Assembly: GCF_014642075.1 (NCBI RefSeq)
Contig: NZ_BMIK01000016.1
Location: 49,594-113,593 of the forward strand
DNA length: 64,000 nt
Direction of reading: 5' to 3'
From: Parapedobacter defluvii
GTDB taxonomy: Bacteria > Bacteroidota > Bacteroidia > Sphingobacteriales > Sphingobacteriaceae
The notes below the pieces were generated by a model. It was not told the DNA's origin. It worked only from the letters and a program-made list of their open reading frames with translations, and searched no databases. Below, piece by piece: positions 1 through 7,649 of this stretch (position 1 is the first letter of the stretch; every line of letters begins with the position of its first letter). A program made the position numbers and the translations under genes.

Positions 1-187
1 CGTCATCGGTCGTGAATGTGCCCGTGGCTGCAATTGCCTGTGCAGTATCCTGGGTGGCCAGTTGGAGAATGCGCACTGGGATCACATTGCTGTCGGCCAG
101 CCCATCGGCACGCTGTCCGTCGTGCCCGCAGGCACCGAGGCCGAGTACGAGGGCTATGTAATGATAGGGAAATGATTTCAAGTCCAT
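1..187 (-). CDS. RND efflux periplasmic adaptor, N-terminal part (cut by window edge)
   Basis: Only the first 62 codons are present; the gene continues beyond the left edge. The start is the ATG at 185-187, 12 nt after the stop of the TolC-like gene. The product opens with a lipoprotein signal: a hydrophobic stretch ends in LGAC with the acylated cysteine at residue 20, followed by a polar linker and a segment (residues 39-62) resembling the beginning of HlyD/AcrA-type membrane fusion proteins. Such adaptors are anchored to the inner membrane and bridge an RND pump to a TolC channel. The order tetR, tolC, adaptor predicts an RND permease just outside the window. The family call leans on context because the conserved barrel and hairpin are missing. 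Confidence 0.75.
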   Translation of the reverse strand, partial: MDLKSFPYHYIALVLGLGACGHDGQRADGLADSNVIPVRILQLATQDTAQAIAATGTFTTDD

Positions 188-199
188 TGTCTTGTATTT

Positions 200-1555
200 T
201 TAGGGGGTAAGGGGATAGCTTGCTTGTTCGCGTTCGAGGCTTGCCGCCGCGGAAAGCACCTGATAGGTGTTGATCAATACGGCCATGCTGGCCGAGGTAT
301 ATTGATTGCGCGCATCCACGGTCTCGATGTAACTGTTCGATCCGGCCTGATAGCCCTTTGTGATCAACCGGCGATAAGCCTGCGCCGCGTCCAGTTGGCT
401 TTTTGCCGACTGATAATTTTTCCAGGCCGACCGAAGGTTATGGTAGGCTACCGAACTGGAAAGCTGCAGCTGTTGTTTTGCGTGCGCCAGCTGCAGCTGC
501 GCATCCTGCAGATCGAGGCGCGACTGCTGGATTTTGTATTTATTTCGGTTGCCACTGAAAATCGGAAATTCCAATTGCAGCCCCGCCATATAATACCGCG
601 TCTGCCCGTTGAAGTGGAAACCCTCCGATTGCGATCCGAGGTCGAGGAACGCATTCAGTTTCGGAACGGCAAACTGCCGATCCATTTTAAGCATTGTTGA
701 ACGGATATCGATGGCAGTCGACAACGATTTCAGTTCCTCCCGCTCACCGCCGGTATCGCTGTCGCCATGCACGATAGATGCCGCCCGCATGAGCGCGGCT
801 TCATGATCAAAGGAGGTATCGACCGCAGCATCTTCCGTGCGGTTGAGCAGGCTGTTGAAATAAGCCCGCGCATTCCGCGCCTTCATTTCGGCATCGTTCA
901 GTTTGGCTTCAGACTCGGCGACCTCGCTGTTCGAACGGAGCACGTAGGCCGGCAGCCCTTTTCCGTTCTCCACCAGTTTTTCGTTGGTACGCTGCCCTTC
1001 CCGGGCCAGATCCAGCGCCGCCCGGTAGATATCGGTAGCCCGCAGCGCACTGAGGTAATTGAAATAGGCCACCTTGATTTCCTTGATCAGCTCGCGTTTG
1101 TAGATATCCACATCCAATTCGCTGAGTTGCAATTGCTGTTCGTGGATACGCTTGTTATGGCCGATATCCGTATTAATAAGCGGCATGGTGGTGCGGATGT
1201 GCGCATCGTAATAATTTTTCGGCAGGAAATTGATGGTTTCGTTTTCAATCTCAGGAAAATTGCCGGATCCCGTCAGCTCGTTAAGTGTACGGTATACCGG
1301 ATTGAGCATGTCTCCTATCGGCAGGGGTATATTCCGTCCCCCATCGGCTGTCTGATACCCCGCTTGCAAGGCCACGATGGGAAGATACATGCTCCGGGCA
1401 GATTTCAACGCATACGTGGCCTTTTGAAGCGATACGTGACGCTGTTTCAGCACCAGGTTGCTTTCCATCCCTTCGTTAACGTAACGATCCAACACCGCTT
1501 GTGCCATTCCCTGCCCGACGGTAAGCCCCAATAATAGTATTAATACCGTTCTCAT
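200..1555 (-). CDS. TolC-family outer membrane efflux protein
   Basis: A 451-residue outer membrane factor, the normal length for the family. A signal peptide (residues 1-20, ending MAQA) precedes long amphipathic helical segments rich in A, Q, N and L, arranged as two OEP repeats (about 25-230 and 270-440), the pattern that forms the trimeric beta-barrel and periplasmic tunnel. It would be the exit duct for the adaptor encoded 12 nt downstream and an RND pump beyond the window. It lies 31 nt after the tetR stop, and that gap contains a near-copy of the tetR operator (1558-1570), so it is probably repressed both by read-through control and locally. The substrate cannot be deduced. Confidence 0.9.
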   Translation of the reverse strand: MRTVLILLLGLTVGQGMAQAVLDRYVNEGMESNLVLKQRHVSLQKATYALKSARSMYLPIVALQAGYQTADGGRNIPLPIGDMLNPVYRTLNELTGSGNFPEIENETINFLPKNYYDAHIRTTMPLINTDIGHNKRIHEQQLQLSELDVDIYKRELIKEIKVAYFNYLSALRATDIYRAALDLAREGQRTNEKLVENGKGLPAYVLRSNSEVAESEAKLNDAEMKARNARAYFNSLLNRTEDAAVDTSFDHEAALMRAASIVHGDSDTGGEREELKSLSTAIDIRSTMLKMDRQFAVPKLNAFLDLGSQSEGFHFNGQTRYYMAGLQLEFPIFSGNRNKYKIQQSRLDLQDAQLQLAHAKQQLQLSSSVAYHNLRSAWKNYQSAKSQLDAAQAYRRLITKGYQAGSNSYIETVDARNQYTSASMAVLINTYQVLSAAASLEREQASYPLTP

Positions 1556-1557
1556 TC

Positions 1558-1570
1558 TTAACAGTGTTTA
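1558..1570. promoter_or_regulatory. Second TetR-type operator, before the tolC-like gene
   Basis: The 13-mer TTAACAGTGTTTA matches the perfect palindrome found before tetR (TTAACAGTGTTAA) at 12 of 13 positions. It lies 3-15 bases upstream of the tolC-like start, inside the tetR-tolC gap. Seen directly: the repeated sequence. Inferred: binding by the TetR protein encoded next to it. Confidence 0.6.
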
Positions 1571-1586
1571 CTTATAAACAAAAATA

Positions 1587-2231
1587 TTACTTGAGCCTTT
1601 CCAGTAATTGCAAGTAGGCGCTGAATACATTTACCAGTAACGTATCCTGCTTAACGAGTTCAATCCCGCTGCATTTTTCAGCAATGTGCTTGAAGTGGCT
1701 GGTGATGTGCAAGGAACACAACCCGTGCACCATGCTCCAGGAAAGCATGGCCATTTCCTCGGTGTTCATGCTGCTGAAATAACCGCGGGCCTTACACCCG
1801 TCCACCGTCTGCATCAATGCGTCAAACACCCGCTCGCCCTCCGGCCACTCTTCTTCCGGATGATGCGCCTGCAAATACTGCATCGGTTCTTTCATGATGA
1901 ACATCAATTCGTAAAAATCGGGGTGATCCACAGCAAATTGGATGTACCCCCTACCCATCGCCTTCAATCGCTCAAAGGGATCATCTACATAGGCGAGCGT
2001 GGAAAACCGTTCACGCAACAAGCCAAATCCCTCCTGGTGGAGTGCATAGGCGATATCGGTCTTATCTTTATAATACAGATAGATCGTCGTCGGACTGAAC
2101 TCGATTTCGGCAGCGATTTTCCGGATAGAGGTAGCCTCATATCCTTCCGTTACAAACAACTTTTTCGCCGCTTGCAGAATCTTGGCCTTAAAATCTTCCC
2201 GGTGCCGTTCCTTTCTTTCCTTGATACCCAT
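1587..2231 (-). CDS. TetR/AcrR family transcriptional regulator
   Basis: A 214-residue regulator of typical TetR length. Residues about 18-65 form the helix-turn-helix domain (ILQAAKKLF, then TSIRKIAAEI and TTIYLYYKDK, the classic TetR_N signature). The rest is an all-helical ligand-binding and dimerisation domain with a C-terminal WSMVHGLCSLHI stretch seen in many efflux regulators. It is the first gene of the efflux operon and most likely represses itself and the pump. A perfect 13-bp palindrome lies 28-40 bp upstream of its start and a near copy lies after its stop. The inducer is not deducible. Confidence 0.92.
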   Translation of the reverse strand: MGIKERKERHREDFKAKILQAAKKLFVTEGYEATSIRKIAAEIEFSPTTIYLYYKDKTDIAYALHQEGFGLLRERFSTLAYVDDPFERLKAMGRGYIQFAVDHPDFYELMFIMKEPMQYLQAHHPEEEWPEGERVFDALMQTVDGCKARGYFSSMNTEEMAMLSWSMVHGLCSLHITSHFKHIAEKCSGIELVKQDTLLVNVFSAYLQLLERLK

Positions 2232-2258
2232 AGCAATTAATTAACGTGTCAAAATTAC

Positions 2259-2271
2259 TTAACACTGTTAA
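2259..2271. promoter_or_regulatory. TetR-type operator before tetR
   Basis: TTAACACTGTTAA is a perfect 6+1+6 palindrome 28-40 bp upstream of the tetR ATG. A 12-of-13 copy occurs between tetR and the tolC-like gene. The position suits autorepression, which is common for TetR regulators of pumps. The binding protein is inferred from proximity. Confidence 0.65.
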
Positions 2272-2320
2272 TAAATAAAAATATTTTTTTATTTTTTTTT
2301 ATGTTACCTGAACGATCCCA

Positions 2321-3901
2321 TTAATTTACCCGGTTCCCCTGACGGTCATATGCGACCATCAGCACCGGCTTGCCGGGCACCTTGGGGATACGTGTTTTCG
2401 ATCTGCCGGGCACGACCGTTGTGAAATAGGGAACTTCCGTTGGCACGGCAATGTTTGCTGGCTTATCGGTAAGAAACAGCAAGACCTGCACGCTGTCTCT
2501 GCGTGGGTTTTTGTAAACCAGGTATTCTTGCCCAACGGGTGCTGCCACCGATCGGCCATTGATTACATGGTAATCCACCGAACGCAGCCGATGGCTGTCA
2601 AAACGGTCTGAACGAACCAATTGATAGGTATCCTCTGCCAGGCTGTGCAGGTTCTTAAAACCGTTTTGGTCGATTGTCAGGGGGTCAATCCCATAACGCT
2701 CCCTGAAATGCGCCGCCATCCATTTCCTGCCATCGGAATCCGGCAATTCAAAAATATGCGACATGCCGGCATGCACCAGTACCTTGGCATGCGGGTCTTT
2801 GGCAAAAGTCTTTTCATACAGGTTGGTTGCCTGCCCGACTTCCCGGTCGATTGCGGGATCGGTATTTTCATAGCTTATCAGGGTAAACCCCAGTTCAAGC
2901 GCTTTCCGGACCATCCGCGCATAGTGCTGCTCCTGGATATAAAATCCGGTGTGCAGGTCGACTTGCCGGGTACGGTTCACGGTCTCCTCCTGCCGGGGAT
3001 CAAGGGCCTCTAACGCGAGGTACTGAAAACCTGCGGCCCGCAACGAGTCCAACAGGTCGTAAACCAGCAAACGATGTGTGGGATAAAAATGATTTTCATT
3101 AATCATCACAAGCTGACGGTTACGCGATTCGGCCACAATGGAAGCCAGGGCGTCGTCACCCCGGATCTTCGGCTCGGTCTCCAACGTACGCAATGCCGCC
3201 GAATCCACCTCCATCCTGGCTTCTAGTGCAGCCAGCTCCCGCCTATAGGCTTCATGATCTCCAAGGAACGATGCATAAGTGAGCACCAATTGCGTTTTGT
3301 TCCATTGCTCCTGTTCGGTATACACCGGGAATTGCAGCAGATTGTCCAGCACGGCATACAACTTGTTGGTTGGAGTGCCGGTGATCGTAAAAGGTGACCC
3401 AAAGCGATCGCCGGTTAAGGAATCCAGCCCCATGCGGCCCCAGATGTCTGTTAAATCCTTATCCACGGAAATACGGTCGTTGTCACCACCGGCACGTCCA
3501 ATAAACCTGAACCACTTGCCGCTCACGCAGGTATCTCGGTAAAAGAAAGCTGGGTCCATGGAAGGCATTTCGCCGTTACACGCTTCATTCACCGTAAGCG
3601 CAAACGAATAGTAGGGCGGCGCCGCAGTATTGCCCCATAGCACAAGACTATCGCCCGGAGCCAACGGAACATTGCGCAGCAGCCGTCGAAGCCGCCGGGC
3701 ATCCCGCTCGTAGACGACGTCTCCAAAAGAAGGGAAAAACAGGGAAACCGAATCGTTGTATACCACGTTGCCATACAACGGCAAATACCTGTTATGCTCA
3801 AAATGGCGACTGATTTGGGGCGACCGGCATCCGGCCAGCAGAGCGGCCATCCCCAATATCCCGTACATACAATGGCTGTAACTTATTGCTGTTTTTCTCA
3901 T
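2321..3901 (-). CDS. Lipoprotein with ChaN/EreA-like domain (function unknown)
   Basis: A 526-residue exported lipoprotein: a hydrophobic N-terminus ends in LLAGC with the acylated cysteine at residue 25. Residues about 30-240 are of no type I recognise. From about residue 255 there is a segment resembling haem-binding ChaN and erythromycin-esterase-like enzymes: VMINENHFYPTHR at 265-277 looks like their GE-x-H-D/H active-site strand, followed by conserved-looking LLDSLRAAGFQYLALEAL and, later, KVLVHAGMSH. A short beta-rich tail closes the protein. Substrate and activity are unknown, and the domain call rests on motif shape. It is monocistronic: TetR lies downstream on the same strand after 89 bp. 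A palindrome lies 11-26 bp upstream of its start. Confidence 0.6.
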   Translation of the reverse strand: MRKTAISYSHCMYGILGMAALLAGCRSPQISRHFEHNRYLPLYGNVVYNDSVSLFFPSFGDVVYERDARRLRRLLRNVPLAPGDSLVLWGNTAAPPYYSFALTVNEACNGEMPSMDPAFFYRDTCVSGKWFRFIGRAGGDNDRISVDKDLTDIWGRMGLDSLTGDRFGSPFTITGTPTNKLYAVLDNLLQFPVYTEQEQWNKTQLVLTYASFLGDHEAYRRELAALEARMEVDSAALRTLETEPKIRGDDALASIVAESRNRQLVMINENHFYPTHRLLVYDLLDSLRAAGFQYLALEALDPRQEETVNRTRQVDLHTGFYIQEQHYARMVRKALELGFTLISYENTDPAIDREVGQATNLYEKTFAKDPHAKVLVHAGMSHIFELPDSDGRKWMAAHFRERYGIDPLTIDQNGFKNLHSLAEDTYQLVRSDRFDSHRLRSVDYHVINGRSVAAPVGQEYLVYKNPRRDSVQVLLFLTDKPANIAVPTEVPYFTTVVPGRSKTRIPKVPGKPVLMVAYDRQGNRVN

Positions 3902-3911
3902 TCTGTTTAAT

Positions 3912-3927
3912 AACTAAGTTTTTAGTT
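3912..3927. promoter_or_regulatory. Palindrome just upstream of the lipoprotein gene
   Basis: AACTAAGTTTTTAGTT has perfect 6-bp arms around GTTT and sits 11-26 bp before the ATG at 3899-3901. It could be an operator or a weak RNA hairpin near the ribosome-binding region. No regulator is adjacent. Confidence 0.3.
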
Positions 3928-4040
3928 TTTAAACGCGGATATTCCGGATTTAGTACACGGGACCCCACATAAGATTGGGTACACACCTAATGAAATGCGA
4001 CCGAACTTTCATATTAATCAAGGATCGTGTGGGCAATTAC

Positions 4041-5108
4041 TTAGTGAGGCATCTTCCCCATACGCCGCGATTCTGAAGAGGCAGGGAGCGCCGTCCGTAT
4101 CCTGGCCTGTGTGCGTACGCGTTCACGAAGCCGCGCATACCGGCTTCCACGTTTGGTAAACAGGGCCGATAGGTTATAGGTATCCCAATTGATCAGGAAT
4201 ACACTGCCCAGGATCACCAATAGTGCCGTTAACTGAGAAGAAGTGACCGTTTCGTGGGCAAACCAGGCACCCAACAATACGGCGACAATCGGATTTACGT
4301 ATGTGTGCGTGCTTACTTCCGTTGCCCGCCGGACCTGCAGGAGCCAGATATAGGAACTGTAAGCGACAATAGAGCCCATAACAATCAGGTAAGCGATGGC
4401 CCACCATGCCGAGGCCGGGACCGCGTCGAACTGAAAACGGGCAACTTCGCCCCGGCCGGCCGCAGTCACGGTGAAAACCATTCCTGCAATGAACATCTGC
4501 CATGCGGTGCCTACTACGCCACTCCCCTTTTCACCACCGCCGGACTTCCCCCGATACTTGGCATACAGCGAACCTGCAGTCCATGCGAGGGCACCGATCA
4601 GCAGGAGAGACATACCTACGAAGTTTGTTTGCCGCTGGGAAGCATCCAGCGCCTGTGCCAGACGGTCGCCGAACAGCATGACCACACCGAAAAACCCCAT
4701 GAAAAGGCCGATAACCACAGGCAGGTTACCAAAATTGGCTTTCCAATTGGGCTTATCCAAAACAATGAACCAAATGGCGGCCGAAGCTGACATAATGGCA
4801 ACAAGGCCGCTGGGCATGAACTGCTCAACCCAAATGATAATGCCGTTGTCGACATACAGAAGCAACAACCCCATCAGCCCCGCGTGAAGAATGGTGGGTC
4901 GATGGAAAATCCGGTATCCTTTGAAGTAACACCAAGCGAGCATGAGCAATCCGGCCGTACTGAACCGTATAGCTCCCAACAAGAAGGGACCAAAACCCGC
5001 TAATGCTTTGTGGATGAAAAAAAACGTCGACCCCCAAACGATATAGATCATGGCGAAAGCCACAATCACCTTCAATTTGAAATGCGTGCCCTGTGTTTCC
5101 CTTGTCAT
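4041..5108 (-). CDS. EamA/DMT family transporter
   Basis: A 355-residue integral membrane protein with about ten hydrophobic segments in two EamA repeats (residues about 15-140 and 165-305). The opening IVWGSTFFFIHKALAG and the arginine-containing GAIRFSTAGLLML are characteristic of the RhaT/YedA drug-metabolite transporter branch, which exports amino acids or other metabolites across the inner membrane. The last 50 residues are an unusually long basic cytoplasmic tail (RGSRYARLRERVR and onward). It lies 43 nt downstream of an Lrp/AsnC regulator on the same strand, which suggests amino-acid efflux under Lrp-type control. The substrate is inferred from that pairing only. Confidence 0.88.
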   Translation of the reverse strand: MTRETQGTHFKLKVIVAFAMIYIVWGSTFFFIHKALAGFGPFLLGAIRFSTAGLLMLAWCYFKGYRIFHRPTILHAGLMGLLLLYVDNGIIIWVEQFMPSGLVAIMSASAAIWFIVLDKPNWKANFGNLPVVIGLFMGFFGVVMLFGDRLAQALDASQRQTNFVGMSLLLIGALAWTAGSLYAKYRGKSGGGEKGSGVVGTAWQMFIAGMVFTVTAAGRGEVARFQFDAVPASAWWAIAYLIVMGSIVAYSSYIWLLQVRRATEVSTHTYVNPIVAVLLGAWFAHETVTSSQLTALLVILGSVFLINWDTYNLSALFTKRGSRYARLRERVRTQARIRTALPASSESRRMGKMPH

Positions 5109-5151
5109 TGTTGTCTTCGTCCTTATTTTTTATTCCTTCTACCTGTATTCG

Positions 5152-5649
5152 TTATTCCTTCCGTCCTTGCTCTTCCAGCTCGGGGATTACCAACTGCTGT
5201 TCTTCTTTGACGGTTTCCAGCACAATGGTGGTGCGGGTAGAGATGATGCTCGGTATCTTTGCAAACGAGTTACGCATCAGCTCCACCAATGCCGCTGAAT
5301 CGGCCGTGCGTACTTTCACGAGATAACCGTCATCGCCTGCGATATCGTGCACTTCCTGTACCTCCGGGATCGCCGCTAATGCCTGCCCCGTGGTGACACA
5401 TCCAATGCCGTCTGCCGCGCGGATGAAAATGAACGAAAGCATGGTCTGGCCCAAAGCAACGGGATTAATTTTCGTCCGGTATTGCAGGATCACTTCCCGT
5501 TGTTCCAGCTTTTTTATCCGCTCCAGAATCGCTGATGGGGCCATTCCCAGCTCGCGGGCGATGTCTGCATTGCTGATCCGTGCATTTTCCTGCATTAAGC
5601 GCAGGATGGCGTAATCAGTCTGATCCAGGCTATAGTCTATTTTGTTCAT
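5152..5649 (-). CDS. Lrp/AsnC family transcriptional regulator
   Basis: A 165-residue protein with the standard Lrp architecture: an N-terminal winged helix-turn-helix (residues about 5-60, ISNADIARELGMAPSAILERI) and a C-terminal RAM/AsnC ligand-binding domain (about 70-150, with VHDIAGDDGYLVKVR, the usual amino-acid effector strand). It precedes an EamA exporter by 43 nt, the common regulator-exporter arrangement in which an amino acid induces its own efflux. Upstream sits a strong Bacteroidota promoter overlapped by one of two identical palindromes, so autoregulation is likely. The specific effector is not visible. Confidence 0.93.
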   Translation of the reverse strand: MNKIDYSLDQTDYAILRLMQENARISNADIARELGMAPSAILERIKKLEQREVILQYRTKINPVALGQTMLSFIFIRAADGIGCVTTGQALAAIPEVQEVHDIAGDDGYLVKVRTADSAALVELMRNSFAKIPSIISTRTTIVLETVKEEQQLVIPELEEQGRKE

Positions 5650-5656
5650 TGTTCTG

Positions 5657-5689
5657 CAAAATTAACATATATTTGAATTATATTCAAAA
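5657..5689 (-). promoter_or_regulatory. Bacteroidota-type promoter of the lrp-like gene
   Basis: On the minus strand a -33 element TTTTG (5685-5689) is followed after 20 bp by TAATTTTG (5657-5664), matching TAnnTTTG. The box ends 7 bp before the ATG, so the leader is extremely short or absent. Confidence 0.65.
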
Positions 5690-5716
5690 TACATGCCAAT
5701 ATAATGAATTATATTC
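5672..5716. promoter_or_regulatory. Paired Lrp-type operator sites
   Basis: The 11-mer GAATTATATTC occurs twice, at 5675-5685 and 5706-5716, 31 bp apart (about three helical turns). The first copy sits within a longer palindrome (5672-5688, arms TTTGAAT and ATTCAAA) that covers the -33 box. Phased palindromes are how Lrp octamers usually bind. The assignment to the adjacent regulator is inferred. Confidence 0.6.
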
Positions 5717-5817
5717 TACACTAACGACCATTACCTGACCTGTTCCTATTTAGCGGAAAACTCCCGTGGTTCGTATTCAGGTCACAAAAACTTCTTCACA
5801 ATTTAACCCAGGTTGGC

Positions 5818-5825
5818 TACCTTTG
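5818..5825 (+). promoter_or_regulatory. TAnnTTTG box before the split 5'-nucleotidase
   Basis: TACCTTTG lies 38 bp before the chosen ATG at 5864, on the divergent side of the lrp-like gene. A clear -33 element was not seen. The box argues against the upstream TTG at 5813 as a start. Confidence 0.5.
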
Positions 5826-5863
5826 CTTACGCTTGGCTGCGGCCAAGGGAATTTCGCCACACC

Positions 5864-6631
5864 ATGAAATATTTTACCCCCAGAAGTTACCTTGTATGGC
5901 TTGCCGTAGCCCTTGGCTTAGAAAGTACGTCGTGCAATAAATACTTTACTCCGCACGGACAGGCTACCTATACCAAATTTCAGATTGACAGCACCCTGGC
6001 AGACGACCCTACTTTTATACGATTGTATGAACCGTACAAGCAACAACTGGACGCGGAAATGAATCGTGTAATCGGCTACGCCGACACAGCCTTAACCAAA
6101 CCCAGCGGCGTGCCTGAAACACGCCTCGGCAACTTCTTTGCCGACGCGTTATTGGCCGAAGGGCAAAAGCGATATCCAGACGCCGTCTTTTCCTTTGGCA
6201 CGAAAGGCGGCTTACGCATCGAATTGCAAAAAGGGAATATCACCGTGGGTAATCTTTTCGAACTCATGCCCTTCGAAAACGAATTGGTACTGCTGGAGCT
6301 TTCGGGCGATAGCGTCCTGCAACTGGCTCGTTTCATTGCGGCCACGGGTGGACAGCCGGTCTCGGGACTGCGGATGAGAATCGATAAGGGGAAAGCTGCT
6401 GATATTACGGTTGCGGGTAAGCCCGTAGAGCGATCTCGCACCTACAAACTGATTACGTACGATTATCTTGCCAATGGAGGTGATAATTCCCGTGGATTGA
6501 GTAATCCGGTTAGCCGCATCAACCTGGGAGAGAAAGTCCGGGAAACATTGATCACCTATGTTAGCGAACAGACGCAGGCAGGCAAACACATAAATACGCA
6601 ACTCGATGGAAGAATTATCCACAATCAATAG
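5864..6631 (+). CDS. 5'-nucleotidase C-terminal domain lipoprotein
   Basis: This 255-residue protein corresponds to the C-terminal, substrate-specificity half of a classical UshA-type 5'-nucleotidase (5_nucleotid_C family): GVPETRLGNFFADALL, GGLRIELQKGNITVG, ELMPFENELVLLELSG and the late YKLITYDYLANGGDN are hallmarks of the nucleoside-binding domain. ATG 5864 is chosen because it begins a lipoprotein signal (cysteine in STSC about 25 residues in) and lies after a TAnnTTTG box; an upstream TTG at 5813 would spoil the signal. The catalytic metallophosphatase half is the next gene, overlapping by 26 nt. The two presumably assemble to hydrolyse extracellular nucleotides in the periplasm. Confidence 0.88.
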   Translation: MKYFTPRSYLVWLAVALGLESTSCNKYFTPHGQATYTKFQIDSTLADDPTFIRLYEPYKQQLDAEMNRVIGYADTALTKPSGVPETRLGNFFADALLAEGQKRYPDAVFSFGTKGGLRIELQKGNITVGNLFELMPFENELVLLELSGDSVLQLARFIAATGGQPVSGLRMRIDKGKAADITVAGKPVERSRTYKLITYDYLANGGDNSRGLSNPVSRINLGEKVRETLITYVSEQTQAGKHINTQLDGRIIHNQ

Positions 6632-7571
6632 ACGTCTTTTTCTGAAGCAAGCAGGCACGCTTGCCATGCTCTCAACCTTGGGCGGGGTTCCGTTTGCCGC
6701 TTTGGCCAACGAAGATCACGTCTCATTGACCATTCTGCATACCAACGACGTGCACAGCCGCATTGATCCGTTTCCAATGGATGGTTCACGCAATCAGGGT
6801 TTGGGGGGCGTGGCACGCCGGGCGACGCTGGTGGAACGCATCCGGAGCGAGCAGCGAAATGTACTCTTACTCGACGCAGGTGACACCGTACAGGGCACCC
6901 CCTATTTCAACCTTTTTGGGGGGAAAGTAGAATTGGAACTGATGAGCAAGCTGCATTACGATGCGAGCACCTTTGGCAACCACGAATTTGACAACGGATT
7001 GGAAGGCTTAGCGAAGATGCTTCCTTACGCCAAATTCCCTTTCCTCACAGCCAATTACGATTTCAGCAATACACCCTTGAAGGGAAAAACACGGGACTAT
7101 ATTATTTTCAGGAAACAGGACCTTCGGATTGGCGTATTTGGATTGGGGATCCAGCTGGCTGGCTTGGTTGACCCTACCAATTGCCGCGATGTGAAATACG
7201 TGGATCCTGTTCCCATCGCAAACACCCTCGCTTCCCGGCTTAAGCATGACTACAAGTGCAGCCTCGTCATTTGCCTATCGCATTTGGGTTACCGCTATGC
7301 AGACAATCAGGTTTCTGACCGGGTATTGGCTGCCGACACCCGCTGTATCGATCTCATCATTGGGGGGCACACCCATACCTTTATGCCGGAACCGGAGCAC
7401 ATCCGCAACCTCGATGGACAAGTGACCACCATCAATCAGGTAGGATTTGCCGGTATTAACCTCGGCCGACTTGATTATGTGTTTGAACGGACAACGGGGA
7501 AGAAAAGGTTGGTAACAGCGGGCCGGTACGAGATTTCCGAACAGGTGTATTCCTCAATCGAACACGGATAA
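6606..7571 (+). CDS. 5'-nucleotidase metallophosphatase domain protein (Tat signal)
   Basis: A 321-residue calcineurin-like phosphatase matching the N-terminal catalytic half of UshA: TILHTNDVHSR, LLDAGDTVQG, TFGNHEFDNG, VICLSHLGYRYAD and IIGGHTHTFM supply the dinuclear-metal ligands in the expected order. Residues 1-35 carry a twin-arginine signal (NRRLFLKQAG), so it is exported folded, presumably with metals loaded. It overlaps the gene for the C-terminal domain by 26 nt, indicating translational coupling; the two domains of a usual single protein are separate and in reversed order. Expected reaction: nucleoside 5'-phosphate to nucleoside plus phosphate. Confidence 0.9.
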   Translation: MEELSTINRRLFLKQAGTLAMLSTLGGVPFAALANEDHVSLTILHTNDVHSRIDPFPMDGSRNQGLGGVARRATLVERIRSEQRNVLLLDAGDTVQGTPYFNLFGGKVELELMSKLHYDASTFGNHEFDNGLEGLAKMLPYAKFPFLTANYDFSNTPLKGKTRDYIIFRKQDLRIGVFGLGIQLAGLVDPTNCRDVKYVDPVPIANTLASRLKHDYKCSLVICLSHLGYRYADNQVSDRVLAADTRCIDLIIGGHTHTFMPEPEHIRNLDGQVTTINQVGFAGINLGRLDYVFERTTGKKRLVTAGRYEISEQVYSSIEHG

Positions 7572-7649
7572 GGTGGCATCCAAATGGCTATCTGAAATAA
7601 ATCCGTAGCAATCCGTGAAATCTGTGTTATCCGCGTTCTATTACCAAAC

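Noticed and set aside
767..1534. 255-codon open frame antisense to the tolC-like gene
   Set aside because: Shadow of a strongly supported gene; the composition follows the opposite strand's codons and nothing is recognisable.
2359..2559. 66-codon minus-strand frame inside the lipoprotein gene
   Set aside because: Alternate-frame shadow within a longer supported gene on the same strand.
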